From CBDIHP01 sp965279195 (GTDB lineage Bacteria; Planctomycetota; Planctomycetia; Isosphaerales; Isosphaeraceae): DNA of 64,000 nt. The position numbers and the translations under genes are program-made. Below are positions 33,840 through 42,959 of the stretch, one piece after another; position 1 is the first letter of the stretch, and every line of letters begins with the position of its first letter. The DNA lies in assembly GCA_965279195.1 (NCBI GenBank), contig CBDIHP010000045.1, positions 124,001 through 188,000 of the forward strand, read 5' to 3'. The notes beneath the pieces were generated by a model, which saw nothing but the letters and a program-made list of their open reading frames with translations, was not told where the DNA came from and searched no databases.

Positions 33840-36779
33840 ATGCCACCGGGAAATTTCGACGACCTGATGCGGCAACTGATCGCCGGCTTCGCGATCGAAG
33901 CCGACGAGCGCCTGCAACTCTTGAACGAGCACTTGCTGGCGCTCGAAGGCAACCCCGATCCCGACGAGTCGGCCCGGCGGCTCAAGGCGATCTTCCGCGA
34001 GGCCCACACCCTCAAGGGGACCGCCGGCGGCCTGGGCCTGAAGGACGCGGAGGCGATCTCGCACCGGCTCGAATCGCTCTTCGGCCAGGTCCAGTCCGGC
34101 GGCCTGACCCTGCCGCCGGACACCTTCGACCTCATCTATCAGTCGCTCGACGCCATCGGCCAGCTCGTCAGGGCCGCCGCCGAGCCCTCCGCTGAAGCGG
34201 GAGTCGACGTCAACGACCTCGTCGCGCGTCTGGACGCCGCCATCTCGGCGACCGGAAGTTTGACGCCATCCCCGACCACCGTTGAGATTTCGCCGCCTCC
34301 GACCCCCGATCCCCAACCCGAACCCGCACCGCCCCCGGCCGCCGGGCCGATCGGGGCCGATCCCGAGGTCGAGCGGTTCCGTCGCCTGCTCCAGGGCTTC
34401 GCGCAGGAGGCCGCCGAACGGCTCGCGGGCGTCGAGAAGACGCTCAAGTCGCTGCGGGGCGAGGCGAACCTGGCGAGCAAGGGGGCGGACTTCGGGACAT
34501 TGCGCAATGAGTTCATCTCCCTGCGCGATGAGGCCGAAGGATTGGAACTCAAGCACTCGTTCAAGCTCTCGGGATCCGTCGTCGGGGCCCTCAGCCGCGC
34601 CCAGTCGTCGCCGGGCAACCTGGTCGCCGAGGATGTCGCCTCGCTGGAGGCCGCCGCGTCGCTGCTCCTCGACCTCCTCGCCGAGGAGACCGACAGCATC
34701 GATCCCGTCCCCGCCCCTGAGACGCTGGCGGGGGTCCTCAAAACGCTCCAGCGAGTCGCCACCCAGCGGACGACAACGGCTCCTGTGGCCGTCGAGCCGC
34801 CGCCGAAGCCGGTGCCGGCCGATCCACCGCCCCCTTCCCCCACCCCGAAGCCCGCATCCAGGCCCGAGCCCGCCCCGGTCGCGGCGAGCGAGAGCACGCC
34901 GGAGCCCCCTCCTCCGAAGCCTGCACCGAAGCCGACGGCCCCTTCCACGACGCCCAAGCCTCCGGACGAGACCATCCGCGTCTCGGTGGCGAAGCTCGAT
35001 GTAATGATGGCGCAGGTCGGCGAGTTGCAGGTCACCCACACCGGCAGCGAGCAGCGGCTGACCGAGATCGCCGAACTGCTGGAGATCGTCGAGGCCTGGG
35101 AGGAACGCTGGCGCAAGGTCCGGCCCGAGTCTCGGAAATTCCTGTCGAGCATCCCCAGGGGTTCCGTGCGACCGGTCGAGCCCGCGTCCGGAGAGAAGAA
35201 CGGGACCGCCGTCGCCTCGCCGCCGTCGCGGACCCTTCGCACGATCGCCGAGTTCCTCGAATCCAACGAATCGTCGCTCAAGGCCGTGCTGGCGCGTTTG
35301 AACACGCTCCGGAGGTTCGTTCAGGCCGACCATCGCCGGATGTCGCAGGTCGCGCTCGACCTCCAGGAGGACGTGCGTCGGATCCGGATGCGGCCGATCG
35401 GCACCGTGTTCGACAGCTTCCCACGGATGGTCCGCGACATCGCGCGCAGCGTCCAGAAGGAGGTCGCCCTCGTCATCGAGGGGGGCGAGCACGAGATGGA
35501 TCGGTCGGTCCTGGAGCAGATCCAGGGGCCGCTCGTCCACCTGATCCGCAACTCGATCGACCACGGGCTTGAATCGCCCGAGGATCGCGTGGCGTCCGGC
35601 AAGCCGAGGCAGGGGACACTTCGGATCACCGCCAGCCCGCGCGGGGCGAGCCTCCAGATCGAGGTCGTGGACGACGGCGCCGGCATCAATCCGGCCAAGG
35701 TGAAGGCGAGCGCGGTCAAGAAGGGCGTGCTCACGGCCGACTCCGCGGCGGCCCTGTCGGAGCACGAGGCCCTTTGGCTGATCTTCCGCCCGGGCTTCTC
35801 GACCCGGAACGAGGTCACCGACCTTTCCGGACGCGGAGTGGGGCTCGACGCCGTCCACGAGGTCGTCGAGCAACTCGGCGGCCTGATCGACCTGGAATCG
35901 ACCCCCGGCAAGGGCACCCGGTTCACCCTCAGCCTGCCTATGGCCGTCGCGACGACGCTCTGCATGCTCGTCCGATCGGTGGGGCGGACGTTCGGGCTGC
36001 CGGTCCACAACGTCGTCCGGATCGGGCAGATCAAGGCCGAGGATATCGGACGAGCTGGGGGGCGACCGGTGATCGTGGACGCCGGCCGGCCGATCCCGCT
36101 GGCACGCCTCGACGAGTCGCTGGATCTCCCCGGCCCTGCCGATCAGGGGCGGACGTTCCTGGTGCTCGGCTCGGCGGATTCCCGGGTCGCCTTCATGGTC
36201 GACTCGGTCCTCGGGATCCAGGATGTGGTCATCAAAGCATTGCCCGCGCCGTTGAGCCGCGTGCCCCGGATCGCCGGCGCGGCCATCCTGGGCAACGGCG
36301 AGGTCGTCGTCGTCCTCAGCGTGCCCGAACTGCTCCGCTCGCTCCGCTCGGGTGCGGGGATGAGGAGCGTGATCGCCTCGCCCGCGCATGCGCCCAAGGA
36401 GAAGGCCCCCGAGAAGACGGTGATCCTCGTCGCCGACGACTCGTTCACGACACGGACCCTGGAGAAGAACATCCTCGAATCGGCCGGTTACGACGTCCGC
36501 GTCGCGGCCGACGGGCTCGAAGCGTGGAGGCGGCTCCAGGAAGGAGGTATTGACCTTCTGGTGTCGGACGTCAACATGCCGAACATGGACGGGTTCGAAC
36601 TCACGGCCAAGGTCCGTTCGGACGCGACCCTGAAGATGCTGCCCGTCGTCCTGGTCACGTCGCTCGACTCGCAGGAGGACCGCGAGATGGGCGTCCGGGC
36701 CGGTGCCGATGCCCACATCGTCAAAGGTTCATTCGATCAGGACAACCTCCTGGACGCGATCCGCCGGCTGATCGTCTGA
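33840..36779 (+). CDS. cheA: CheA-type hybrid histidine kinase with C-terminal receiver
   Basis: A 979-residue protein. P1 (Hpt) has the phosphorylated His56 in EAHTLKGTAGGLG. A second helical Hpt-like segment at about 180-300 lacks such a His. A Pro/Lys-rich linker (about 310-375) leads to the dimerisation helices. The ATPase has N-box HLIRNSIDHG, G1 DDGAGI and G2 GRGVGLD. A CheW-like domain follows (FGLPVHNVVRIGQIK), and the C-terminal receiver has VADDS and Asp in DLLVSDVNMPNMDG. This kinase-receiver fusion is the WspE layout; phosphate may be passed to the internal receiver and to CheB. Confidence 0.93.
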   Translation: MPPGNFDDLMRQLIAGFAIEADERLQLLNEHLLALEGNPDPDESARRLKAIFREAHTLKGTAGGLGLKDAEAISHRLESLFGQVQSGGLTLPPDTFDLIYQSLDAIGQLVRAAAEPSAEAGVDVNDLVARLDAAISATGSLTPSPTTVEISPPPTPDPQPEPAPPPAAGPIGADPEVERFRRLLQGFAQEAAERLAGVEKTLKSLRGEANLASKGADFGTLRNEFISLRDEAEGLELKHSFKLSGSVVGALSRAQSSPGNLVAEDVASLEAAASLLLDLLAEETDSIDPVPAPETLAGVLKTLQRVATQRTTTAPVAVEPPPKPVPADPPPPSPTPKPASRPEPAPVAASESTPEPPPPKPAPKPTAPSTTPKPPDETIRVSVAKLDVMMAQVGELQVTHTGSEQRLTEIAELLEIVEAWEERWRKVRPESRKFLSSIPRGSVRPVEPASGEKNGTAVASPPSRTLRTIAEFLESNESSLKAVLARLNTLRRFVQADHRRMSQVALDLQEDVRRIRMRPIGTVFDSFPRMVRDIARSVQKEVALVIEGGEHEMDRSVLEQIQGPLVHLIRNSIDHGLESPEDRVASGKPRQGTLRITASPRGASLQIEVVDDGAGINPAKVKASAVKKGVLTADSAAALSEHEALWLIFRPGFSTRNEVTDLSGRGVGLDAVHEVVEQLGGLIDLESTPGKGTRFTLSLPMAVATTLCMLVRSVGRTFGLPVHNVVRIGQIKAEDIGRAGGRPVIVDAGRPIPLARLDESLDLPGPADQGRTFLVLGSADSRVAFMVDSVLGIQDVVIKALPAPLSRVPRIAGAAILGNGEVVVVLSVPELLRSLRSGAGMRSVIASPAHAPKEKAPEKTVILVADDSFTTRTLEKNILESAGYDVRVAADGLEAWRRLQEGGIDLLVSDVNMPNMDGFELTAKVRSDATLKMLPVVLVTSLDSQEDREMGVRAGADAHIVKGSFDQDNLLDAIRRLIV

Positions 36780-36816
36780 GCCGGTGACCTCACCCGACAC
36801 GGAAGCGGATGAAACG

Positions 36817-37878
36817 ATGAGCCGGATGGTCCGCGTCCTGATCGTCGACGACTCGCCCACCACGCAGGCCCTGCTCCGTGCCCTGCTGGAGACCGACCAT
36901 TCCATCTGCGTGATCGGCACCGCGTCGGACGGCAGGCAGGCCGTCGAGAAGACCCTGCTGCTCAAGCCCGACCTGATCACGATGGACCTCCAGATGCCCG
37001 TCATGGACGGGTTCGAGGCCACCGAGCGGATCATGGAGCTGCGCCCGACCCCCATCGTGGTCGTGAGCGCCGGCCTCGGCTCCCCCGAACTCGAATTCTC
37101 GTTCCGGGCGCTCAAGGTCGGGGCCCTCGACGTCATCCGCAAGCCCGTGGGGTCGTCGCACCAGGACTACGAGATCATCCGCGAGCAGCTCGTCTCGGTC
37201 GTCAGGAACATGGCGGAGGTCCGGGTCGTCCGGCGCAGGCCGATCGGGCTGGGCCGGACCGGCGTCAACTCCCTCGAGGGTTCCGGCGAGGTCTTGATCG
37301 CCTCGCGCAGGAAAGCACCGGGGGTCCTCGCGATCGGCTCGTCGACCGGGGGACCGGCGGTGTTGAACGCGATCTTCAAGGCCTTGCCCCCTACGTTCTC
37401 GATCCCGATCCTCGTCGTCCAGCACATGACGATCGGGTTCACCTCGGGGCTGGTCGACTGGCTCCGTCACGAGAGCGGCCTGCCGATCGACATCGCCACC
37501 GATGGGCATGCGTTCAAGCCGGGCCGGATCACGGTTGCCCCGGATGACGTTCATATGATCCTGCGGGATCGATCGAGGATCGGCCTGTTGCCGGGGGAGA
37601 AGGTCTCGTTCGTGCGCCCGTCCGCGACGCTCCTCTTCGAGTCGGTCGCCCACACGTTCGGGGCCGATTCGCTCGGAATCCTGCTCACCGGGATGGGGGA
37701 CGACGGGGCAAGGGGGCTCTCTGCCATCCGGGACGCCGGCGGCACCACGATCGCGCAGGATGAGGCGAGCTGCGTCGTTTTCGGCATGCCCCGCGCCGCG
37801 ATCGAACGCCACGCGGCCCAGTACGTCCTGAGCCCGGCCGAGATCGTGGATTACCTGAAGAGAATGATGATTGGGTGA
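36817..37878 (+). CDS. cheB: CheB-type receptor methylesterase
   Basis: A 353-residue two-domain protein. The receiver has VLIVDDSPTTQ and the phospho-acceptor in LITMDLQMPVMDG. The methylesterase domain has the catalytic Ser in AIGSSTGGPAVL, His in VVQHMTIGF and Asp in GMGDDGARGL. It removes methyl groups added by CheR and closes the adaptation loop. The start at ATG 36817 is preferred over GTG 36784, since GGAAGCGGATGA lies just upstream. It is the last gene of the operon. No diguanylate cyclase or free CheY follows. Confidence 0.92.
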   Translation: MSRMVRVLIVDDSPTTQALLRALLETDHSICVIGTASDGRQAVEKTLLLKPDLITMDLQMPVMDGFEATERIMELRPTPIVVVSAGLGSPELEFSFRALKVGALDVIRKPVGSSHQDYEIIREQLVSVVRNMAEVRVVRRRPIGLGRTGVNSLEGSGEVLIASRRKAPGVLAIGSSTGGPAVLNAIFKALPPTFSIPILVVQHMTIGFTSGLVDWLRHESGLPIDIATDGHAFKPGRITVAPDDVHMILRDRSRIGLLPGEKVSFVRPSATLLFESVAHTFGADSLGILLTGMGDDGARGLSAIRDAGGTTIAQDEASCVVFGMPRAAIERHAAQYVLSPAEIVDYLKRMMIG

Positions 37879-37952
37879 TGGGCGATGCGTGATCGTGTGA
37901 AGGGAATCCGACCACTTTCCTGGCCCATCAACCCGTCAAATATTACTCATTT

Positions 37953-39488
37953 CTAGAACATCCCTCCCCTGTCGAGCGTCCGGTAGCCGACGGCCTCGGC
38001 GAGGTGCTGGGGCTGGATCTGGTCGGAGTCTTCGAGGTCGGCGAGGGTCCGGGCGACCCGCAGGACCTTGTCGTGGGCCCGCGCCGATAGCCCGAGTTCG
38101 TCCATGGCGGCCTTGAGCATCGACGACGCCTCGGGCTTGAGGGTGCAGTGCTTGCGGACCTGCCGGGGCGTCATGCGGCCGTTCACGCCCGGCCCCCTCG
38201 GCCCGAATCGTTCGGCCTGCCGCTGCCGGGCCTTCATCACTTGCTGGAGGATCGTCAGCGAATTCGGGCCCGGCGGGGCCTCGGCGAGTTGCGTGAACGG
38301 GACGGCGGGGACCTCGACGTGGAGGTCGATCCGGTCCAGCAGGGGCCCGGAGATCTTGCTGAGGTAGCGTTCCACCTGGGGCGGAGTGCAGGTGCAGGCC
38401 CGCCTCGGGTCGCTGCGATAACCGCAGGGGCACGGGTTCATCGCCGCCACGAGGATGAACTCGGCCGGGAATGTCGTCGAGCGCAGGGCCCGGCTGATCG
38501 TGACCTTGCCCTCTTCCAGCGGCTGCCGCAGGACTTCGAGGGTCTTCCGGTTGAATTCCGGCAACTCATCCAGAAATAAAACACCTTTGTGTGCGAGCGA
38601 GATCTCCCCCGGCTGCGGCGTGCTGCCGCCGCCCACCAAACCGGCGTCGGAGACCGAGTGGTGCGGCGAACGGAAGGGCCGGATGGCCATGAGGGCCTGG
38701 CCCGGGCGCAGCAGCCCCATCGCGCTGTAGATTCGCGTGGTCTCCAGGCTTTCGGCCGGAGACAGCGGCGGCATGATGGTCGGCAGTCGCTTCGCCAGGA
38801 GGGTCTTGCCCGTCCCCGGCGGCCCGACGAGCAGGACGTTGTGGGCCCCTGCGGCGGCGATCAGCATGGCGCGCTTGGCGTAGTCCTGCCCCTTCACATC
38901 CGAGAAATCTTCCTCGTAGTGGGAGTGACGTTCGAAGAGGTTGGCCAGGTCGATCGTCTGCGGCTCGATGTCGACCTGCCCCGTGAGGAACCCGACCGCC
39001 TCGGACAGGCTCCCGATCGGATAGACCTCGATCCCGTCCACCACGGCCGCCTCGGAGGCGTTGGGCGCGGGCACGAGCAACCCCTTCCGCCCCTCGGCCG
39101 CGGCGGCCAGCGCCATGGCCAGGACTCCCTTGATCGGCCGGGCCTCGCCGTCGAGGGCCAGTTCGCCGACCACGGCATAGTTCCCCCGCCGCTCCGGATC
39201 CACCTGGCCGCTCCCCATGAGCATCCCCAGGGCGATCGGCAGGTCGAAGCCCCCGGCGTCCTTCTTGAGATCGGCAGGTGCTAAATTGATCACAACTCGA
39301 TCTAGTGGACGGCGATAGCCCGAGTTGACGAGCGCCCGCTCGACCCGGTGCGTGCTCTCGCGGACGGCGGTCTCCGCCAGGCCGACGAGGAAGGTCTTGG
39401 GCGACGTGCACGCCGAGACGTCGACCTCGACCTCGACGGGGGCCGCATCGATGCCGATCAATGTGTATGCCGATAGTTTGGCCAGCAT
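37953..39488 (-). CDS. YifB/ComM-family Mg-chelatase-like AAA+ ATPase
   Basis: A 511-residue protein. The N-terminus (MLAKLSAYTLIGIDAAPVEV) is the Lon-type/ChlI-like domain of the family, with DLPIALGMLMGSGQ following. The AAA+ core has Walker A VGPPGTGKTLLAK and Walker B GVLFLDELPEF. A Cys cluster, CPCGYRSDPRRACTC, typical of YifB proteins, precedes the C-terminal domain. ComM homologues promote branch migration during natural transformation; a role in DNA uptake here is inferred. It is convergent with cheB and divergent from the cyclase gene. Confidence 0.9.
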   Translation of the reverse strand: MLAKLSAYTLIGIDAAPVEVEVDVSACTSPKTFLVGLAETAVRESTHRVERALVNSGYRRPLDRVVINLAPADLKKDAGGFDLPIALGMLMGSGQVDPERRGNYAVVGELALDGEARPIKGVLAMALAAAAEGRKGLLVPAPNASEAAVVDGIEVYPIGSLSEAVGFLTGQVDIEPQTIDLANLFERHSHYEEDFSDVKGQDYAKRAMLIAAAGAHNVLLVGPPGTGKTLLAKRLPTIMPPLSPAESLETTRIYSAMGLLRPGQALMAIRPFRSPHHSVSDAGLVGGGSTPQPGEISLAHKGVLFLDELPEFNRKTLEVLRQPLEEGKVTISRALRSTTFPAEFILVAAMNPCPCGYRSDPRRACTCTPPQVERYLSKISGPLLDRIDLHVEVPAVPFTQLAEAPPGPNSLTILQQVMKARQRQAERFGPRGPGVNGRMTPRQVRKHCTLKPEASSMLKAAMDELGLSARAHDKVLRVARTLADLEDSDQIQPQHLAEAVGYRTLDRGGMF

Positions 39489-39634
39489 TGGCGCACCTGC
39501 ACGGGCCGAGGATCTCGGTATGAGCCCGGCGAGTCGGGCGGTCCCCTCTAGGAGAGTCTAGGTCAAGATCGCGGGGACGTCCGGAATCTCCGGAAAAAAC
39601 CTCGGAGTCGCTGCATCCAAACCGGTTCGCGAAG

Positions 39635-39663
39635 TTGGCACCGTAACCGGAGTGGACTAAACT
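39635..39663 (+). promoter_or_regulatory. Sigma70-type promoter for the cyclase gene
   Basis: TTGGCA (39635-39640), a 17-base spacer and TAAACT (39658-39663) form one of the better promoter matches in the window. Transcription would begin near 39670, leaving only about four bases before the ATG at 39674. Either the mRNA is nearly leaderless, or translation begins at the in-frame ATG 39716. Confidence 0.5.
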
Positions 39664-39673
39664 GGTTTTTTCG

Positions 39674-41377
39674 ATGTCGCAGCGTCGTCGTTCCCGTCCG
39701 ATCAGAAAGCCGAGCATGCAGGATCACCACAAACACCGCGAGCAGATGCGGCTGATCGAGTGGCTGGAGAGGCCGCTCCTCGGACTGGCTCTCCTGAGCG
39801 TGCTGCTATACCTGCTCACCCTCGATGGGTTCGTTTCGCCGAAGAACGCGGCGATCGCGGGCCTGAGCGCGGCCATCGACGCGGCGATGCTCGCCGATTT
39901 GCTGTACAAGCTGCGGGTCATGGGCGTCCATTACCTCCGTTCGCCCTGGTTCGTCATCGACCTCCTGAGCTGCCTGCCGATCCTCGGCCTCCTCGGCAAC
40001 GGCCTGCGGATGCTCCGCGTCGTCCGGTTCGTGCGGACCCTCCGCGCCCTGCGGATCCTCCGGGTCGCCCGGGCCCTCAAGGCGCTCAAACTGGTCCCGT
40101 CCTTCCAGGGTCTGTTCCAGACGTCGAGCCTCCCCCATGCCGACGGCAATTCGCCCGCCGGGATGATCGGCGGCATCCTCGGGTTGACACTTCTCATCCT
40201 CCTGGTGAACCTGGAGATCCGCCGGACGGTCGAGCACTCGTTTGTCGACGAACTCCAGCACCAGCTCAATCAGGGGGTGAGCTGGGAGGAGGTCGAGCAC
40301 ATGGGCGGACGCCGGACCCGCTCCGCCGACGGCTCGATCGAACTCACCGGGAAGCTCTCCAATGGCCAGGCCATCACCGTCTACTTCGACCGCGACCAGA
40401 TCGACGTCCGGGCGGATCAGGTCGAGTTCTTCGTCATCATCGGCATGCTGCTGACGATGGGGCTGGTGGTCTACATCATCACACGGCACCATCAGGATGT
40501 GACGCATTCCCAGATCCGCACGCTCCTGAACGTCGCCCTGCCGCGCCAGGTGGCGGAGCAGTTCCTTCGCGACCCGGGGACGTACAACGCCAAGTCGCGG
40601 ATGCCGGCCACGATCATGTTCATGGATTTCGTCGGCTTCACCTCGACGTGCGAGTCGCTGTCGTCGTCGCCGGACGTGCTTTCGAATCACCTCGAACAGG
40701 CGATGGACAGCGTCATCGGGGTCCTGTCCAAATACGACCTGATCATCGACAAATTCATCGGCGACGCGATCATGAGCTTCCGGGGCGGGCCGCTGGTCTC
40801 GGGCACTCCGGAGGATCACGCCTACCGTTCGGTCAAGTCGGCGCTCGAGAGTTCCAAGGCCCTGGCGGAGCTGAACGACCCGTATTTCCACAAGATCAAG
40901 ATCGGTGGGGCCTCGGCCGCCGACTGCCTGATCGGGGCGTTCGGCACATCGGCCAGGCTCTCCTACACGATCCTCGGCGACGGGGTGAACCTCGCGGCGA
41001 GGCTGGAGCCCGCCAGCGCGCAGTGCGGCACCAACAACCTCTTCTGTGCCCAGACGCACGCCCTGTGCGAGGGGCGGGACGATCTCGTCTGGCGGCGCTG
41101 GGGGCAGATCAAGGTCAGCGGCAAGGGGGAGCCCCAGACGGTTTTCGAGTGCTTCGAGCGGACCGACCGCGACGACTGGTCGTTCCTCGACGAGTATCAC
41201 GTCGGGCTCGACGCCTTCCAGCACGGCGACATCTTCCGCGCCAAGGAGCATTTCCAAAAGGCGGAGGAACTTCGCGAGGGCGTCGACCGGCCTAGCCGGA
41301 TCTACCTCGAATGGTGCGACAGGGTCCTCGGCGGCGACGCCAAGGACTGGCAGTCGGTGCTCGAGACCCGCAAGTGA
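39674..41377 (+). CDS. Class III adenylate cyclase fused to a voltage-sensor-like membrane domain
   Basis: A 567-residue protein. Membrane segments lie at about 34-50, 60-80, 93-108, 164-180 and 251-270. Between the third and fourth is a helix (110-140) with Arg or Lys at every third position: R112, R115, R118, R121, R124, R127, R130, R133, K136 and K139. This is the S4 pattern of voltage sensors. An ~70-residue outer loop separates the last two helices, and no TVGYG-type selectivity filter is seen. The cyclase domain has metal ligands D318 (IMFMDFVGFTS) and D364 (DKFIGDAIMSF), K360 and T432, which favour ATP, and N439/R443. The start may instead be ATG 39716. Membrane potential could gate cAMP synthesis; this is inference. 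Confidence 0.8.
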   Translation: MSQRRRSRPIRKPSMQDHHKHREQMRLIEWLERPLLGLALLSVLLYLLTLDGFVSPKNAAIAGLSAAIDAAMLADLLYKLRVMGVHYLRSPWFVIDLLSCLPILGLLGNGLRMLRVVRFVRTLRALRILRVARALKALKLVPSFQGLFQTSSLPHADGNSPAGMIGGILGLTLLILLVNLEIRRTVEHSFVDELQHQLNQGVSWEEVEHMGGRRTRSADGSIELTGKLSNGQAITVYFDRDQIDVRADQVEFFVIIGMLLTMGLVVYIITRHHQDVTHSQIRTLLNVALPRQVAEQFLRDPGTYNAKSRMPATIMFMDFVGFTSTCESLSSSPDVLSNHLEQAMDSVIGVLSKYDLIIDKFIGDAIMSFRGGPLVSGTPEDHAYRSVKSALESSKALAELNDPYFHKIKIGGASAADCLIGAFGTSARLSYTILGDGVNLAARLEPASAQCGTNNLFCAQTHALCEGRDDLVWRRWGQIKVSGKGEPQTVFECFERTDRDDWSFLDEYHVGLDAFQHGDIFRAKEHFQKAEELREGVDRPSRIYLEWCDRVLGGDAKDWQSVLETRK

Positions 41378-41443
41378 GCGAACCGTCGCGACGGCGAGGG
41401 TGTCCGTTCGAGAGCGATGCACGGCCAGCGGGAGGGATCTGAC

Positions 41444-41866
41444 GTGGGGACGATCGAACTGTTTGACCACACGGCGGACGTCGGCCTGATCGCCCGCGCG
41501 TCCGATCTCGACGATCTCTTCGCGACGGCGGCCTGTGGGATGTTCGACTATGTGGTCGTGAACCGCGAGGACGTGCGCGAGGCCGAACTGGAGACCGTCG
41601 AGGTCTCGGCGCAGAGCCTCGATGAACTGCTCGCGGAGTGGCTCAACGAGCTGATCTTCCGGGCCGAGACGCGGCACCGGCTCTACCGCAGCTTCGAGGT
41701 GACGGTAGATGAGGCGGCCCTCTGCCTGACCGCCACGATCAAAGGCGAGGCAATCGACCGCGAGCGTCACGAGCTCGACCACGAGGTCAAGGCGGTGACC
41801 CGCCATGGGCTCCTGCTGGTGCATGAGCCCGGGGGCTGGCGGGCCGAATTTATTTTGGATATCTGA
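41444..41866 (+). CDS. Archease
   Basis: A 140-residue protein starting MGTIELFDHTADVGLIARAS, the hallmark N-terminus of archease. EAVKAV-type and LTATIKGEAIDRERHELDHE segments follow as in the family. Archease activates the RNA ligase RtcB by promoting its guanylylation and may also assist other RNA-modifying enzymes. No rtcB lies in this window. The GTG at 41444 is preferred, since GGGAGGG lies 8 bases upstream; an ATG at 41417 would add nine residues absent from the family. It converges on the PfkB gene with a 5-base gap. Confidence 0.87.
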   Translation: MGTIELFDHTADVGLIARASDLDDLFATAACGMFDYVVVNREDVREAELETVEVSAQSLDELLAEWLNELIFRAETRHRLYRSFEVTVDEAALCLTATIKGEAIDRERHELDHEVKAVTRHGLLLVHEPGGWRAEFILDI

Positions 41867-41871
41867 TCGGT

Positions 41872-42849
41872 TCAGAATGACTCGATACGCAGCTCATTCG
41901 CGAGGATGAACGCGTCGGCCTCGGGGCGGTTGAAGACCCCGGCGGTGGTCCCGACGGCCCGGACGCAGCTGCCCCCGACCGCGCTGGCGAGTTTGAGGCA
42001 CCCGATCTCGTCGAGCCCGTCGATCAAGGCGGCCATGTAGCCTGCGTCGAAGGCATCGCCGCCGCCGGTTCCGTCGAGGAAGTCGATCGGATACGCGCCG
42101 ACTTTCGCCCGCATCGTGTCGGAGACGACGACGGAGCCGTGTTCGCCCCGGGTGATGACGACCCGCCTGGCGCCCATGTCGTGGAACTTGAGGGCCTGCT
42201 TGACCGGGTCGGACTCGCCGAGGATGAGCTTCGCCTCGTCGGTGTTCGGCAGGAAGACGTCGGTGTGGGGCAGGACTTCGATCAGGTGCTGGAGGTAGTC
42301 GGCGGGCCCGGGTGTCGCGACGTCGAGCAAGGTCATCGTGCCGTTGGCCCGGGCACTTTTGAAACGCTCGGCGAGGGCCGAGGAATCGAGCCCCTGCAGG
42401 ATGAGATAGCCGCCGACGTAGAAGACCTTCGGGGCCGAGGCGAAGGCCGGGTCGAGGTCGTCGATGGTCAGCCCCGAGTTGGCGCCGAAGGAGTGGATGA
42501 AGCGGCGGTCCTCGCCCTTCACGTTCACGATCAGCGTCTGGCTCGTGGCACGGACGGGGTCGACGCGCAGCAGGGACACGTCGACGCCTTGCTCGGCGAG
42601 GGTGTCGGAGACGAACCGGCCGAAGACGTCGGCACCGACCTTCCCGCAGATCGCCGATCGGACGCCGAGCCGGGCGAGGTCCATGGCGGCGTTCGAGGCG
42701 CAGCCGCCGATGTTGAGGATCAGCTCATCGGCCCGGACGAGTTCGCCGGCGGTGGGGACGTGGTCGATGGGTGTGCAGAGGTGGTCGGCGACCAGGACGC
42801 CGGCGCAGACGACCGGGGCCGCGGCGTTGGGAGAGGTCGGAGCGTTCAA
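41872..42849 (-). CDS. PfkB-family sugar/nucleoside kinase
   Basis: A 325-residue ribokinase-like protein. PfkB signature 1 is at NIGGCASNAAMDLARLG. Signature 2, DGTGGGDAFDAGYMAALIDG, carries the catalytic Asp in GGGDAF, although the usual GAGD is GGGD. ATP-site segment ITRGEHG is also present. The substrate may be a sugar or nucleoside and cannot be decided from sequence. The only start that includes the full N-terminus is a TTG at 42849; there is no strong ribosome site. It lies 110 bases downstream of ftsH, with a hairpin between. Confidence 0.85.
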   Translation of the reverse strand: MNAPTSPNAAAPVVCAGVLVADHLCTPIDHVPTAGELVRADELILNIGGCASNAAMDLARLGVRSAICGKVGADVFGRFVSDTLAEQGVDVSLLRVDPVRATSQTLIVNVKGEDRRFIHSFGANSGLTIDDLDPAFASAPKVFYVGGYLILQGLDSSALAERFKSARANGTMTLLDVATPGPADYLQHLIEVLPHTDVFLPNTDEAKLILGESDPVKQALKFHDMGARRVVITRGEHGSVVVSDTMRAKVGAYPIDFLDGTGGGDAFDAGYMAALIDGLDEIGCLKLASAVGGSCVRAVGTTAGVFNRPEADAFILANELRIESF

Positions 42850-42903
42850 GTTCGGGGGTCCCGGGCGGTGGGAAGTGGCGAGGGCGATGGCCGATGAATG
42901 GTC

Positions 42904-42941
42904 AGGCCCACGGCACCGCCTCGTCGGAGGGCCGTGGGCCT
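42904..42941 (-). terminator. Stem-loop after ftsH
   Basis: AGGCCCACGGC (42904-42914) and GCCGTGGGCCT (42931-42941) are exact reverse complements over 11 bases. The 16-base loop contains a further small stem (CCTC/GAGG). It lies just after the leftward ftsH stop and before the pfkB start. No T-run follows, as is common in GC-rich genomes. Confidence 0.6.
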
Positions 42942-42959
42942 CGATCGTTTGGGGGCAGG

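Noticed and set aside
33786..36716. 976-codon leftward frame opposite cheA
   Set aside because: Antisense of the well-defined CheA gene, with Arg/Gly/Asp-rich composition typical of shadow frames.
37876..37930. Inverted repeat TGATGGGC/GCCCATCA after cheB as a terminator
   Set aside because: The arms are 8 bases with a ~39-base loop and include the stop codon; too weak to call.
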